Assembly: GCF_021554725.1 (NCBI RefSeq)
Contig: NZ_JAIZDP010000002.1
Location: forward strand, 310,001 to 374,000
DNA: 64,000 nucleotides
From: Sinomonas notoginsengisoli
Lineage (GTDB): Bacteria > Actinomycetota > Actinomycetes > Actinomycetales > Micrococcaceae
Reading direction: 5' to 3'
Below the pieces are notes generated by a model, which was not told the origin of the DNA, ran no database searches, and saw only the letters and a list, made by a program, of their open reading frames with translations. How positions within the stretch are numbered: position 1 is the stretch's first letter; each line of letters starts with the position of its first letter. Shown here piece by piece: positions 1 through 8,408 of the stretch. The position numbers were made by a program, and so were the translations under genes.

Positions 1-431
1 ACTTCGCCCCGGTCGTGGCCGTCGCCGTCGTGGCGCCCGCCATCGCGGCCGTCATCGGCGGCGTCGTGCTCGCGTTCACTGCCGTGGCGACGGGCACCGC
101 GATCGACGCCGGGGACGTGGTGCGCCAGGCGTTCGCGACCGTCCCGGCGCTGTGGCTGACCGCGGCGGTGGGTCTGGCCTTCGTGGGCGTTGCGCCGCTG
201 TTCCGCTGGATCGCCTGGCTCCTCGTCGTGTACTGGCTGATCCTGACCGTCTTCGGGCCGCTGCTCAAGGCCCCCGACTGGCTCCTGGACACGAGCCCCT
301 TCCACGTGATCCCCAGCGTGACCGCCTCCGATGCCGATTGGGCGCCCGTGGGCTGGATCGTCGCCATCACAGTGGCTCTCATCCTGGCCGGGTTCATCGG
401 CTACAGGATCAGGAGCATCCGCGGCGGGTGA
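1..431 (+). CDS. C-terminal part of a putative ABC-2 exporter permease (polyketide-antibiotic exporter type)
   Basis: The reading frame is open at the left edge of the window, so only the last ~143 residues are visible. They contain about four strongly hydrophobic segments (residues about 5-30, 40-58, 62-82 and 115-132), then a short basic end, IRSIRGG. The segment with DTSPFHVIP before the last membrane helix resembles the end of large permeases (COG3559-like) that work with an ATPase to export polyketide-type antibiotics. The family call is from remembered similarity; the membrane topology is seen directly. The ATPase partner, if any, would lie outside the window. Confidence 0.55.
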   Translation, partial: FAPVVAVAVVAPAIAAVIGGVVLAFTAVATGTAIDAGDVVRQAFATVPALWLTAAVGLAFVGVAPLFRWIAWLLVVYWLILTVFGPLLKAPDWLLDTSPFHVIPSVTASDADWAPVGWIVAITVALILAGFIGYRIRSIRGG

Positions 432-562
432 GAGCGGGTGCCGGTTTCGCCCATCTTCTGGAAGAATAGTGCCTCCCGCGCACCTGTTCCGGGAATCAGC
501 GCGCCCCGGCTCCGGTTGCACCTCCCGTACGCCTTCCTGAACCACCCTCCCAGGAGACCCCG

Positions 563-2071
563 TTGCCTTCCGAAGCCAAGCCCGACTCGCCGTCGGTGAC
601 CGGAGACCCCGGAAGCCCTCGCGACGCGGACCGCATCACCCCCGAGAACCGGCTCGTCGTGACCGTCCTGGTGGTCGCAGCCTTCGTGGTGATCCTCAAC
701 GAGACGATCATGAACGTCGCCCTGCCGCGGCTCATGGCCGAGCTCAAGGTCGACGCGCCCACTGTCCAGTGGCTCGCGACCGCGTTCATGCTCACGATGT
801 CCGTGGTCATCCCGACCACCGGCTTCCTCCTGCAGAAGTTCACCACCCGAACCGTCTACGTCCTCGCGATGAGCCTGTTCAGCGCCGGCACCCTGCTCGC
901 GGCGCTCGCACCCGGCTTCGGCGTGCTCCTGCTGGCGCGCGTAGTCCAGGCATCGGGCACCGCGATCATGATGCCGCTGCTCCTGACAAGCGTCCTGAAC
1001 CTCATCCCGATTGCCCGCCGCGGTCAGGTCATGGGGACCGTGAGCATCGTGATCTCCGTGGCGCCCGCCGTGGGGCCCACCCTCTCGGGCCTCATCCTGC
1101 AGTTCCTCTCGTGGCGGTTCATGTTCCTCACCGTGCTGCCGATCGCCGTAGCCGCACTGCTGTTCGGCGCCGCGAAGCTGCACGGGAATTCCTACAGCGA
1201 GCGACCGGCCCTCGACGTCCTCTCCGTGGCGCTCTCAGTTCCGGCGTTCGGCGGCGTGGTCTACGGACTCAGCCAGCTGGGAGGCACTGGGGCCGGCGGG
1301 CTCGGTCCCGTGGTCCCACTCGCGGTGGGCGGTGTGGCGCTCGTGGCGTTCGTGCTGCGCCAGATCGCGCTGCAGCGCGGCGGATCGCCGCTGCTGGACC
1401 TTCGCGCCTTCGCGTACCCGATGTACACCGTGGCCACCGCGCTGCTCATGGTGGGCATGATGGCGCTGTTCGGCGTCGTAATCCTCCTGCCCCTCTACCT
1501 CCAGGAGCTGCGGGGCCTCGACACCCTCGGCACCGGGCTCCTGCTCCTACCGGGCGGGCTCGTGATGGGCCTGCTCGCACCGACCGTGGGGAAGTGGTTC
1601 GACCGAGTCGGACCCGTCCCGCTCACGGTCACGGGAACCTCCCTCATCACGGCGGTGCTCGTAGCCCTCAGCTTCCTCGCGGCAGACACGTCCGTGTGGC
1701 TCGTGATGGGCCTGCATAGCGTGTTGTCCCTGGGACTCGCGTTCCTGTTCGCACCGACGTTCACGTCAGGCCTCAACCCCCTGCCTCCGCAGCTGTACAG
1801 CCACGGCTCGGCGATCCTGAGCACCCTGCAGCAGGTGGCCGGCGCGGCGGGAACGGCGCTCCTTGTTGCCGTCATGGCGGGAACAGCCCACGCGTCGTCC
1901 TCGAGCATGCCTGCGGTCGATTCTGCTCTGGCCGGCTTCCACGCGGCGTTCCTTGTGGCGGCGGGCGCGGGAGCGGCGGCGATCGTCCTCGCGGCGTTCC
2001 TGCGGAACCAGACCCCGGAAGGATCACCCCGCCAGGATGTTGCTGCCGCGGCTGCGCCGTCCCCTCACTGA
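563..2071 (+). CDS. MFS multidrug exporter, DHA2 (EmrB/QacA) family
   Basis: A 502-residue protein with about 14 membrane segments, the length and layout of DHA2 drug:proton antiporters of the cytoplasmic membrane. Typical signatures are ILNETIMNVALPRL in the first helix and the antiporter motif C-like APAVGPTLSG around residue 170. The start is a TTG with the Shine-Dalgarno CAGGAG 8-13 bases upstream. The N-terminal ~30 residues are hydrophilic and the C-terminus is short. It stands alone, with a 130-base gap before it and DUF1275 convergent after it. The substrate cannot be told from sequence; LmrB/MdrP-like drug export is the family role. Confidence 0.85.
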   Translation: MPSEAKPDSPSVTGDPGSPRDADRITPENRLVVTVLVVAAFVVILNETIMNVALPRLMAELKVDAPTVQWLATAFMLTMSVVIPTTGFLLQKFTTRTVYVLAMSLFSAGTLLAALAPGFGVLLLARVVQASGTAIMMPLLLTSVLNLIPIARRGQVMGTVSIVISVAPAVGPTLSGLILQFLSWRFMFLTVLPIAVAALLFGAAKLHGNSYSERPALDVLSVALSVPAFGGVVYGLSQLGGTGAGGLGPVVPLAVGGVALVAFVLRQIALQRGGSPLLDLRAFAYPMYTVATALLMVGMMALFGVVILLPLYLQELRGLDTLGTGLLLLPGGLVMGLLAPTVGKWFDRVGPVPLTVTGTSLITAVLVALSFLAADTSVWLVMGLHSVLSLGLAFLFAPTFTSGLNPLPPQLYSHGSAILSTLQQVAGAAGTALLVAVMAGTAHASSSSMPAVDSALAGFHAAFLVAAGAGAAAIVLAAFLRNQTPEGSPRQDVAAAAAPSPH

Positions 2072-2185
2072 CGGCTTTCGCGGGAAACAACTCTCCCTCT
2101 GAAAGAACCGATCCGGAACGCTCTTACGTGCACTTCAAGGCATCTCTCCAACATGGCTGGCGAGTGCTCCGGGGGGGCAGTGAGT

Positions 2186-2923
2186 TCAGCTGTGCCTGTC
2201 TGGGCTGAGGGGGGTGACGTCGAGCCGACCTCGTGCGGCGGTGTGGGCATCCTTCCGGTGGCGCGCGTGGCCGACACCCACCACAGCGGCGGTCAGCGCC
2301 GCCGAGAGCGCCAGTCCCAGCCCGAGGTGCCATCGCAATGCTGTTCCTCCAGCAAGGGCGCCGAGCAGGATGAGGACGACGGCGAGCGACCGGCGGCGCC
2401 AGAAGCCACCCGTGCCGCCGGCGAGCCGGGATTCAGAGGACAATCCGACGATGGTGGAGGTCACCACCACGGTTGTCACGTCGGTGACCTTCAGCCTGCG
2501 CGCCGTCGCAGCCTGAACTCCCATCAGAATCGCCAGAACGGTGGTCACGACGGTGCCGGTGGGCCCCCTGTCTGCCTCGGGCACGAGGAACGCGACGGCT
2601 GCCAGGGCGGCCAACCCGGCCGCGACGGCGAGGAACGCGCCCGAGGACCGGCTGCCCCATCCGGGGCCGTCGGGCCGGAGGAGCCGGCCGGCGACAGCAG
2701 CACCGAACATGAACCCCAGCAGCGCGAGCGCTGGCCTGAGGACCGGGAGGCTGGCCCCGCCCGCAAGTGCCATGCCGAGGATCACGACATTTCCGGTCAT
2801 GTTGCCGGTGAACACCCGGTCTAGGCCCAAATACCCGACAGCGTCCACCACGCCGGTCGAGAACGTCAGCGCGAGCATCAGGATCAGATGCAGGCGCTCG
2901 GTCGTGAGTCGGTCTCGCTTCAT
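2186..2923 (-). CDS. DUF1275 (YoaK) family membrane protein
   Basis: A 245-residue protein with about six membrane helices. It carries the family signature of an early GVVDAVGYLGL segment and FTGNMTGN (residues ~35-45 from the chosen start), typical of DUF1275/YoaK proteins, whose biochemical role is not established. The ATG at 2923 is preferred over an upstream in-frame Met at 2965 because AAGGA lies correctly upstream of it. The gene is divergent from the peptide-transport operon and shares its 100-base promoter region. Confidence 0.85.
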   Translation of the reverse strand: MKRDRLTTERLHLILMLALTFSTGVVDAVGYLGLDRVFTGNMTGNVVILGMALAGGASLPVLRPALALLGFMFGAAVAGRLLRPDGPGWGSRSSGAFLAVAAGLAALAAVAFLVPEADRGPTGTVVTTVLAILMGVQAATARRLKVTDVTTVVVTSTIVGLSSESRLAGGTGGFWRRRSLAVVLILLGALAGGTALRWHLGLGLALSAALTAAVVGVGHARHRKDAHTAARGRLDVTPLSPDRHS

Positions 2924-2957
2924 CCAAACGTCCTTGTCCAAAGCTCTTGTGGCCAAC

Positions 2958-2997
2958 GTATACAAAGCTTAGCCTTCTCCTACGAATTGTATTCAAT
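2958..2997. promoter_or_regulatory. Candidate GntR/FCD operator between DUF1275 and the peptide operon
   Basis: Two short dyads lie in the divergent promoter region: GTATAC followed by AAA at 2958-2966, and ATTGTATTCAAT at 2986-2997. The second is one base from the TTGTATnCAA-type palindrome commonly bound by FCD-domain GntR regulators. The GntR gene that ends this operon (10061-10765) is the natural candidate binder; this is inference. Confidence 0.4.
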
Positions 2998-3031
2998 GTC
3001 ACGTTGACGTGGCCCGATTCCTAGGAAGTTC

Positions 3032-4708
3032 ATGCGGCTCCTTCCACGCATCCCCTGGCGCCGGACGCCACGCAGGCTCGGCGCTTTTATGGCGTCCACC
3101 GCATCCACCGTCCTTCTGGCCGCCGGGACCACGGGCTGCCAGGCGATTCAGCCGCTGCAGGCCGCACAGACGCGTCCCGACGTCCTGAGCGCTCCGATCG
3201 GGGACCAGAAGGTCCAGGACGGAGGCAGCCTGGTGATGGCGCTCTCCGCCGAGCCGGACCGACTGGACCCCACCACGTCGTCCTCGCTGTATACCCGGTA
3301 CGTCATGCAGACGATGTGCCAGAAGCTCTACGACATCGACGACAAGGGCGCACTCGTCCCGCAGCTCGCTACGGCGGTGCCTGCCATCTCCCCGGATGGG
3401 CTCACCGTGACGATCCCGGTGCGCGGCGATGCCGCCTTCGCGGACGGGACCAAGTTCACCGCGGACGCCGTGCGCATCACCCTCGAGCGTGGCCTGACCC
3501 TGAAAGGGTCCGGGCGGAAGAGCGAGCTCGGGCCCATCAGCTCCGTCAAGGCCCTCGACGACACTCACGTCGAGATCACCTACAAGAAGCCCTTCGCACC
3601 GCTAGCCGCAGCGTTGGCCGACCGCGCGGGAATGATCCTCTCGCCCAAAGCCCTCACCGAGGAGGGCACGGCCTTCGGGGACCACCCGGTCTGCGTCGGC
3701 CCCTTCAAGTTCGTGAACCGCATCCCGCAGACCTCCATCACCATCCAGCGGGACCCGCTCTACTACGACGCCAAGAATGTGCACCTCGATTCGATCACCT
3801 ACCGGATCATGACCGACGCGAACATCCGGGCGGCGAACCTGCGCTCCGGTGACGTGCAGGTAGCCGATTCAATATCCCCGCAGGACGTGGATGCGCTGAT
3901 GCAGCAGAAGGGCGTGGGCGTGCTGCAGGTCGGCTCGTTGGGATATCAGGGGCTGACGGTGAATCTCGGCAATACTGCCGGAGTCGGCAAGCCCTACGGC
4001 CGGATCGAGACGCCGCTGGCCCAGAACGCCCTGGTTCGCCAGGCCCTGTCCATGGCAATAGACCGCAAGGCATTGATCAATACCGTCTTCAACAACTGGT
4101 ATGAGCCAGCCTGTTCGCCCATCGCCCCATCCAGCCCCTTCGCCTCACCCGCGTCCAACGCCTGCCCCGAGTTCAATCCCGCCACCTCACGCCAACTGCT
4201 CCAGCAAGCCGGCGTCCAGACCCCGTATCCCCTGTCAATGGTGGTCAGCAACACCCCCGATTCCCTGCGCTTCGCCCAGGCGCTGCAGGCGACTGTGGCC
4301 GAGGGCGGCTTCGCCCTCACCATCAAGCCCGTGGAGTACTCCACCCTGCTCGACCAGCAGAACCGCGGTGACTTCTCCCTTCTCCAGCTCGGCTGGTCGG
4401 GACGGATCGATCCCCATGGGAACATGTTCAACTTCCTGTCCACAGGCGGCGGGAACAACGGCTCCGGCTACAGCAATCCCGAGATGGACCGCCTCCTGAC
4501 CGACGCTTCGCAGACGAACGACGCGGCCAAGCGGGCCGAGCTGTACGGCAAGGCAGTGACAAAGGTCCAGCAGGACAACCCGATCATCTACCTGTACCGG
4601 ATCCGAAGCCTGACGGCGTACAGCTCCAAGGTCGCCGGAATCGAAACCTTCCAAGACGGCGTGGTGCGCCTCAGCGGCGCGGCGTTCGTCAATGGGCAGA
4701 AGGGCTGA
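3032..4708 (+). CDS. Peptide-type ABC transporter substrate-binding lipoprotein (SBP family 5)
   Basis: A 558-residue extracytoplasmic solute receptor of the DppA/OppA/GsiB class. A basic N-terminus and hydrophobic stretch end in a lipobox-like AAGTTGC with Cys36, so it should be lipid-anchored outside the membrane. Family 5 features are AEPDRLDPT near residue 75, VRQALSMAIDRKAL near 340 and NPEMDRLLTDA near 480. The ATG is preceded by AGGAAG. It is the first gene of an operon with two permeases, a gamma-glutamyltransferase-like hydrolase, a fused ATPase and a GntR regulator, which suggests a gamma-glutamyl peptide such as glutathione or its fragments as ligand (inference). Confidence 0.9.
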   Translation: MRLLPRIPWRRTPRRLGAFMASTASTVLLAAGTTGCQAIQPLQAAQTRPDVLSAPIGDQKVQDGGSLVMALSAEPDRLDPTTSSSLYTRYVMQTMCQKLYDIDDKGALVPQLATAVPAISPDGLTVTIPVRGDAAFADGTKFTADAVRITLERGLTLKGSGRKSELGPISSVKALDDTHVEITYKKPFAPLAAALADRAGMILSPKALTEEGTAFGDHPVCVGPFKFVNRIPQTSITIQRDPLYYDAKNVHLDSITYRIMTDANIRAANLRSGDVQVADSISPQDVDALMQQKGVGVLQVGSLGYQGLTVNLGNTAGVGKPYGRIETPLAQNALVRQALSMAIDRKALINTVFNNWYEPACSPIAPSSPFASPASNACPEFNPATSRQLLQQAGVQTPYPLSMVVSNTPDSLRFAQALQATVAEGGFALTIKPVEYSTLLDQQNRGDFSLLQLGWSGRIDPHGNMFNFLSTGGGNNGSGYSNPEMDRLLTDASQTNDAAKRAELYGKAVTKVQQDNPIIYLYRIRSLTAYSSKVAGIETFQDGVVRLSGAAFVNGQKG

Positions 4709-4712
4709 ACCG

Positions 4713-5666
4713 ATGACGCGCTATGTCGCCACCCGACTGTGGCACTCGCTCCTTACCCTGGTCCTCGCTTCCCTGGTGATATTCATCGGGGTGCGCCTGC
4801 TCCCCGGTGATCCTGCCCTCGCGATGGCTGGCGAGGAAGCCAATCCTGCCCAGCTCGCTGCCGTGCGCTCCCAGCTGGGTCTGGACCAGCCGCTCCCTGC
4901 GCAGTACCTCGCCTTCCTGGAGCACCTGCTGCACGGCGACCTAGGGCGTTCAACCCGCACCGGGACGCCCGTGGCCGACCTAGTGGCGAGCACCCTTCCC
5001 GTCACACTCTGGCTCGCCGCCTATGCCATCGTGGTCGCGATTGTCGTCGGCATCGCCTTCGGGGTCATTGCAGAGCGGTTCCGTGGCCGTTGGCCGGAGT
5101 GGGTGACCAACGCCTTCGGTCTGGTCGGCCTGTCGGTGCCCAGCTTCTGGCTGGGTATCCTGGCCATCCTCTACTTGGCGGTGACACTGGGCTGGTTCCC
5201 GGCGTCAGGCTATGTGGACGTGCCGTCCAACCCCGTCCGGGGCCTCTACTACCTGACGCTGCCAGCCGTGATCCTCGGGACCGCCCTGGCAGCCGTGATC
5301 ATGCGCCAAACCCGTGCATCCATGATCGAGGCCATGAGCACCGACTACGTCCGCACCGCCCGGGCCAAGGGCCTGAGCAGCGGACGCATCCTCTTCCGCT
5401 ATGGGCTCCGCAACTCGCTCATTGTCGTGGTGACGATCGTCGGCCTGCAGCTGGGCGGGCTCATTTCGGGAGCCGTGGTGACCGAGCGCATCTTCGCCCT
5501 CCCAGGATTCGGAAAGCTCACCCTTGACGCAGTCTTCACACGCGACTACCCCGTGATCCAGGCAGTCGTGCTGATCGTCACCGTCGCCTACGTGGTGATC
5601 AACCTCGCCGTGGACATCCTGTACTCCATGGTCAATCCACGGATCCGAGTCGGAGGAGCCAACTGA
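4713..5666 (+). CDS. Peptide ABC transporter permease, DppB type
   Basis: A 317-residue inner-membrane permease with six predicted helices and the cytoplasmic EAA loop (YVRTARAKGLSSGRI, about residues 210-225) that contacts the ATPase. The N-terminal helix with the GVRLLPGDPA motif is typical of DppB. The start at 4713 is chosen because AGAAGG precedes it; an in-frame ATG at 4692 would overlap the binding-protein gene. Its stop overlaps the next start (TGATG at 5664-5668), indicating translational coupling. Confidence 0.9.
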   Translation: MTRYVATRLWHSLLTLVLASLVIFIGVRLLPGDPALAMAGEEANPAQLAAVRSQLGLDQPLPAQYLAFLEHLLHGDLGRSTRTGTPVADLVASTLPVTLWLAAYAIVVAIVVGIAFGVIAERFRGRWPEWVTNAFGLVGLSVPSFWLGILAILYLAVTLGWFPASGYVDVPSNPVRGLYYLTLPAVILGTALAAVIMRQTRASMIEAMSTDYVRTARAKGLSSGRILFRYGLRNSLIVVVTIVGLQLGGLISGAVVTERIFALPGFGKLTLDAVFTRDYPVIQAVVLIVTVAYVVINLAVDILYSMVNPRIRVGGAN

Positions 5667-6572
5667 TGGCCATCATCGAAATTCGCCCCGCGACGGACCC
5701 CGGGCTCGGCGGCGGCACCGGTCTCGGCTCGGGACGAGGAGGGCTCTGGCGGTCCCTGCGCTCGAACAGGCTCGGACTGGCCGGCGGGATCCTCCTCGCC
5801 CTTGTGGTCCTGGCCGCCGTCTTCGCCCCGCTCATCGCGCCCTACGGTCCTGCAGAAGTCCATTTCGCGACCCCGTTCCAGAAGCCCGGCACCGTCGGCT
5901 TCCTGCTGGGAACCGATGATCTGGGCCGGGACATCTTCTCCAGGATGGTCTATGGCATGCGAGCCTCCCTCGAGGTCGGGGCCCTGTCCGTCCTGCTCTC
6001 CGTGCTGGTGGGCGTACCGCTGGGCCTGCTCGCGGGCTACTGGAGATGGCTGGACGCCATCGTGTCCAGGCTGACGGATGTCACTCTGGCCTTTCCCTTT
6101 CCTGATCATCGCCGTCGGACTGGCCGCGATCAGCGGCCCGAGCCTCCAGAATGCCGCTCTTGCCATCGGCATCGCCCACATTCCCGCCATGATCCGGGTG
6201 GTGCGGGGTGAGACACTGCGCATCAAGGAAAGCGACTTCGTCCTTGGAGCCAAGACCATGGATGCCTCTGGGCTGCGCATCATCTTCACCCATGTGCTGC
6301 CGAATGCGGCCAGCGCGATCATCGTCCAGGCAACGGTGATCATGCCTGTGGCGGTCATCGGCGAGGCCCTTCTCTCCTTCCTCGGCCTGGGCATCCAGCC
6401 GCCCACGCCGAGCCTGGGGATCATGCTCTCCGATGCCCAGCAGTACATCTTCCGCTCTCCAACGGCGGCCATCGTCCCCGGTGTGGGCATCGCCCTCATC
6501 TGCTTGGCCTTCAACCTCTTCGGCGACGCTTTGCGCGATGCCTTCGACCCCACCGCCAACGGCAGAAAGTGA
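5666..6572 (+). pseudogene. Peptide ABC transporter permease, DppC type, with a frameshift
   Basis: The first part (5666-~6095) encodes the DppC N-terminus, including LLGTDDLGRDIFSRMVYG and a LTDVTLAF segment. The second part (~6091-6572) continues in another frame with FPFLIIAVGLAAISGPS, the EAA loop KTMDASGLRIIFTHVLPN and the usual end. A single extra base in CTTTCCCTTTCCTG (6091-6104) explains the break: removing one T gives an unbroken protein of about 301 residues. As written, translation stops early at 6211 after a non-family tail. It may be a sequencing error, a recent mutation or a strain-specific loss. The rest of the operon is intact, which favours error or a very recent event. Confidence 0.75.
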
Positions 6573-6575
6573 CCC

Positions 6576-8408
6576 GTGACCTTCACAACCCCCGACTCGT
6601 TCACCTCCAGGCCGACCCTCCACGGGACCTTCGGCATGAGCGCCTCTACCCACTGGCTGGCCACGGCCTCGGCCCAGGCCGTGCTGGAGCGCGGAGGCAA
6701 CGCCTTCGACGCCGCCACCGCCGCGGCCTTCGTCCTGCACGTCGTCGAGCCCCACTTGAACGGACCCGGCGGCGACATGACGGGAATCTTCACGACTGCG
6801 GAGCACCCCGGCCGTCCTGTAGTCCTCATGGGCCAAGGACCGGCGCCTGCCGGGGCTACCCGCGAGCACTACCTGGCCGAAGGCCTGGAACTCGTGCCCG
6901 GCTCCGGCGCTCTTGCTGCCGCTGTCCCCGGAGCCGTCGATGCGTGGCTGATGCTCCTGCGCGACCACGGCACATGGGAACTCGAGGCCGTCCTCGAATA
7001 CGCCATCGGCTACGCCCGTGACGGTCACCCGGTCCTCGGACGCGTCTGCACCACCATCGCCTCGGTCGCAGACCTCTTCACCGAACACTGGCCCACCTCA
7101 GCGCAGCAGTGGATGCCTGGGGGAAAGATCCCCGTCGCAGGCGAGATCATGCGCAACGAGGCATACGCTGCCGTTCTGGAACTGCTCATCGCGGCAGGCG
7201 CGCCGGCCAACGGAGCGGAGGTGCCGGACAGCAGGGAATCCAGGATCGAGGCGGCCCGTCGGGAATGGCGGGAGGGGCACCCTGCCAGACGCGCTGTCGA
7301 GTTCCTCTCGACGCCACACCGCCATTCCTCCGGCACAGACCATGCCGGGGTCATGACGGAAGCGGACTTCGCCGCCTTCCAGGCCAGTTACGAGGAGCCC
7401 CTCACCCTCGAGTTCCGGGGCTACACCATCGCCAAGACCGGCCCGTGGGGCCAAGGGCCCGCCCTACTGCAGATGCTGGCCATCCTCGACGGCTTCGATG
7501 ACGAGCGCCTCGACCCGTCCACCGCCCTCGGTGCCCACACCATCCTGGAAGCCCAGAAGCTCGCGATCGCGGACAGGGAGGCTTACTACGGGGACGCGGA
7601 CGTCGACATCGCGTACCTGCTCAGCGAGGAGTACGCGGCGCAGAGGCGCGCGCTGATCACCGACCGCGCCAGCATGGAGTTCCGTCCCGGTTCCGTCCCG
7701 GGCCGCACGCCATTCTGCCCCCCACTGCGGGCCGAGTACCTGCCGCCAGCACTGGGAGGCCGCGGCGACGCGGCCCTTGCGGGAGTGGGCGAGCCTACCG
7801 TCAGGGCGAACGGGGAGACTCGCGGGGACACCTGCCACATCGACGTCGTGGACCGCTGGGGCAACATGATCTCCGCAACCCCCTCCGGCGGCTGGCTCCA
7901 ATCCTCCCCGACGATTCCCGGACTGGGCTTCTGCCTCGGCTCGCGCCTGCAGATGACCTGGCTCGAGGAAGGCGCCCCTTCGGCCCTGGAACCGGGCAAG
8001 CGTCCCCGGACCACCCTCACCCCGACGCTGGTTCTCAAAGACGGGGCCGCCGTGACGGCAGTGGGCTCTCCCGGCGGAGACCAACAGGACCAGTGGCAGT
8101 TGCTCTATCTGCTGCGCACCCTGATCGGCGGCTACGAGCCACAGCAGGCGGTGGACGCGCCGGCCCTGCACACCACGTCGATCCCGGGATCGTTCTGGCC
8201 GCGTACCTGGACCCCCGGGGGAGCAGTGGTGGAAGACAGACTCGGCGAGGACGTCATCTCCGAGCTGGAAAGGCGCGGCCACCTCGTCACTCGTGCCGGC
8301 GACTGGGCGCTGGGCCGGCTCTCCTCGGTGGGCCGGAACCCTCTCAACGGAACACTCACCGCATCCGCCAACCCGCGAGGAGCACAGGGCTATGCAGCAG
8401 GACGTTAG
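6576..8408 (+). CDS. Gamma-glutamyltransferase-family hydrolase
   Basis: A 610-residue protein of the gamma-glutamyltranspeptidase (Ntn-hydrolase) family. N-terminal family features are ERGGNAFDAATAAAF and PHLNGPGGD. The probable self-processing nucleophile is Thr419 in GDTCHIDVVDRWGN, which aligns with the TTH-x-x-VxD motif of GGT. The downstream stretch with TLTPTLVLKDG and GSPGGDQQ is also typical. No signal peptide or lipobox is visible, so unlike classical GGT it should act in the cytoplasm, on imported gamma-glutamyl compounds. It starts with GTG three bases after the permease stop and overlaps the ATPase gene by 17 bases. Confidence 0.88.
   Translation: MTFTTPDSFTSRPTLHGTFGMSASTHWLATASAQAVLERGGNAFDAATAAAFVLHVVEPHLNGPGGDMTGIFTTAEHPGRPVVLMGQGPAPAGATREHYLAEGLELVPGSGALAAAVPGAVDAWLMLLRDHGTWELEAVLEYAIGYARDGHPVLGRVCTTIASVADLFTEHWPTSAQQWMPGGKIPVAGEIMRNEAYAAVLELLIAAGAPANGAEVPDSRESRIEAARREWREGHPARRAVEFLSTPHRHSSGTDHAGVMTEADFAAFQASYEEPLTLEFRGYTIAKTGPWGQGPALLQMLAILDGFDDERLDPSTALGAHTILEAQKLAIADREAYYGDADVDIAYLLSEEYAAQRRALITDRASMEFRPGSVPGRTPFCPPLRAEYLPPALGGRGDAALAGVGEPTVRANGETRGDTCHIDVVDRWGNMISATPSGGWLQSSPTIPGLGFCLGSRLQMTWLEEGAPSALEPGKRPRTTLTPTLVLKDGAAVTAVGSPGGDQQDQWQLLYLLRTLIGGYEPQQAVDAPALHTTSIPGSFWPRTWTPGGAVVEDRLGEDVISELERRGHLVTRAGDWALGRLSSVGRNPLNGTLTASANPRGAQGYAAGR

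Noticed and set aside
401-1183. 260-codon minus-strand frame over the exporter promoter
   Set aside because: It is the antisense of the DHA2 exporter 5' end; composition is His/Arg/Gly-rich with no family match.
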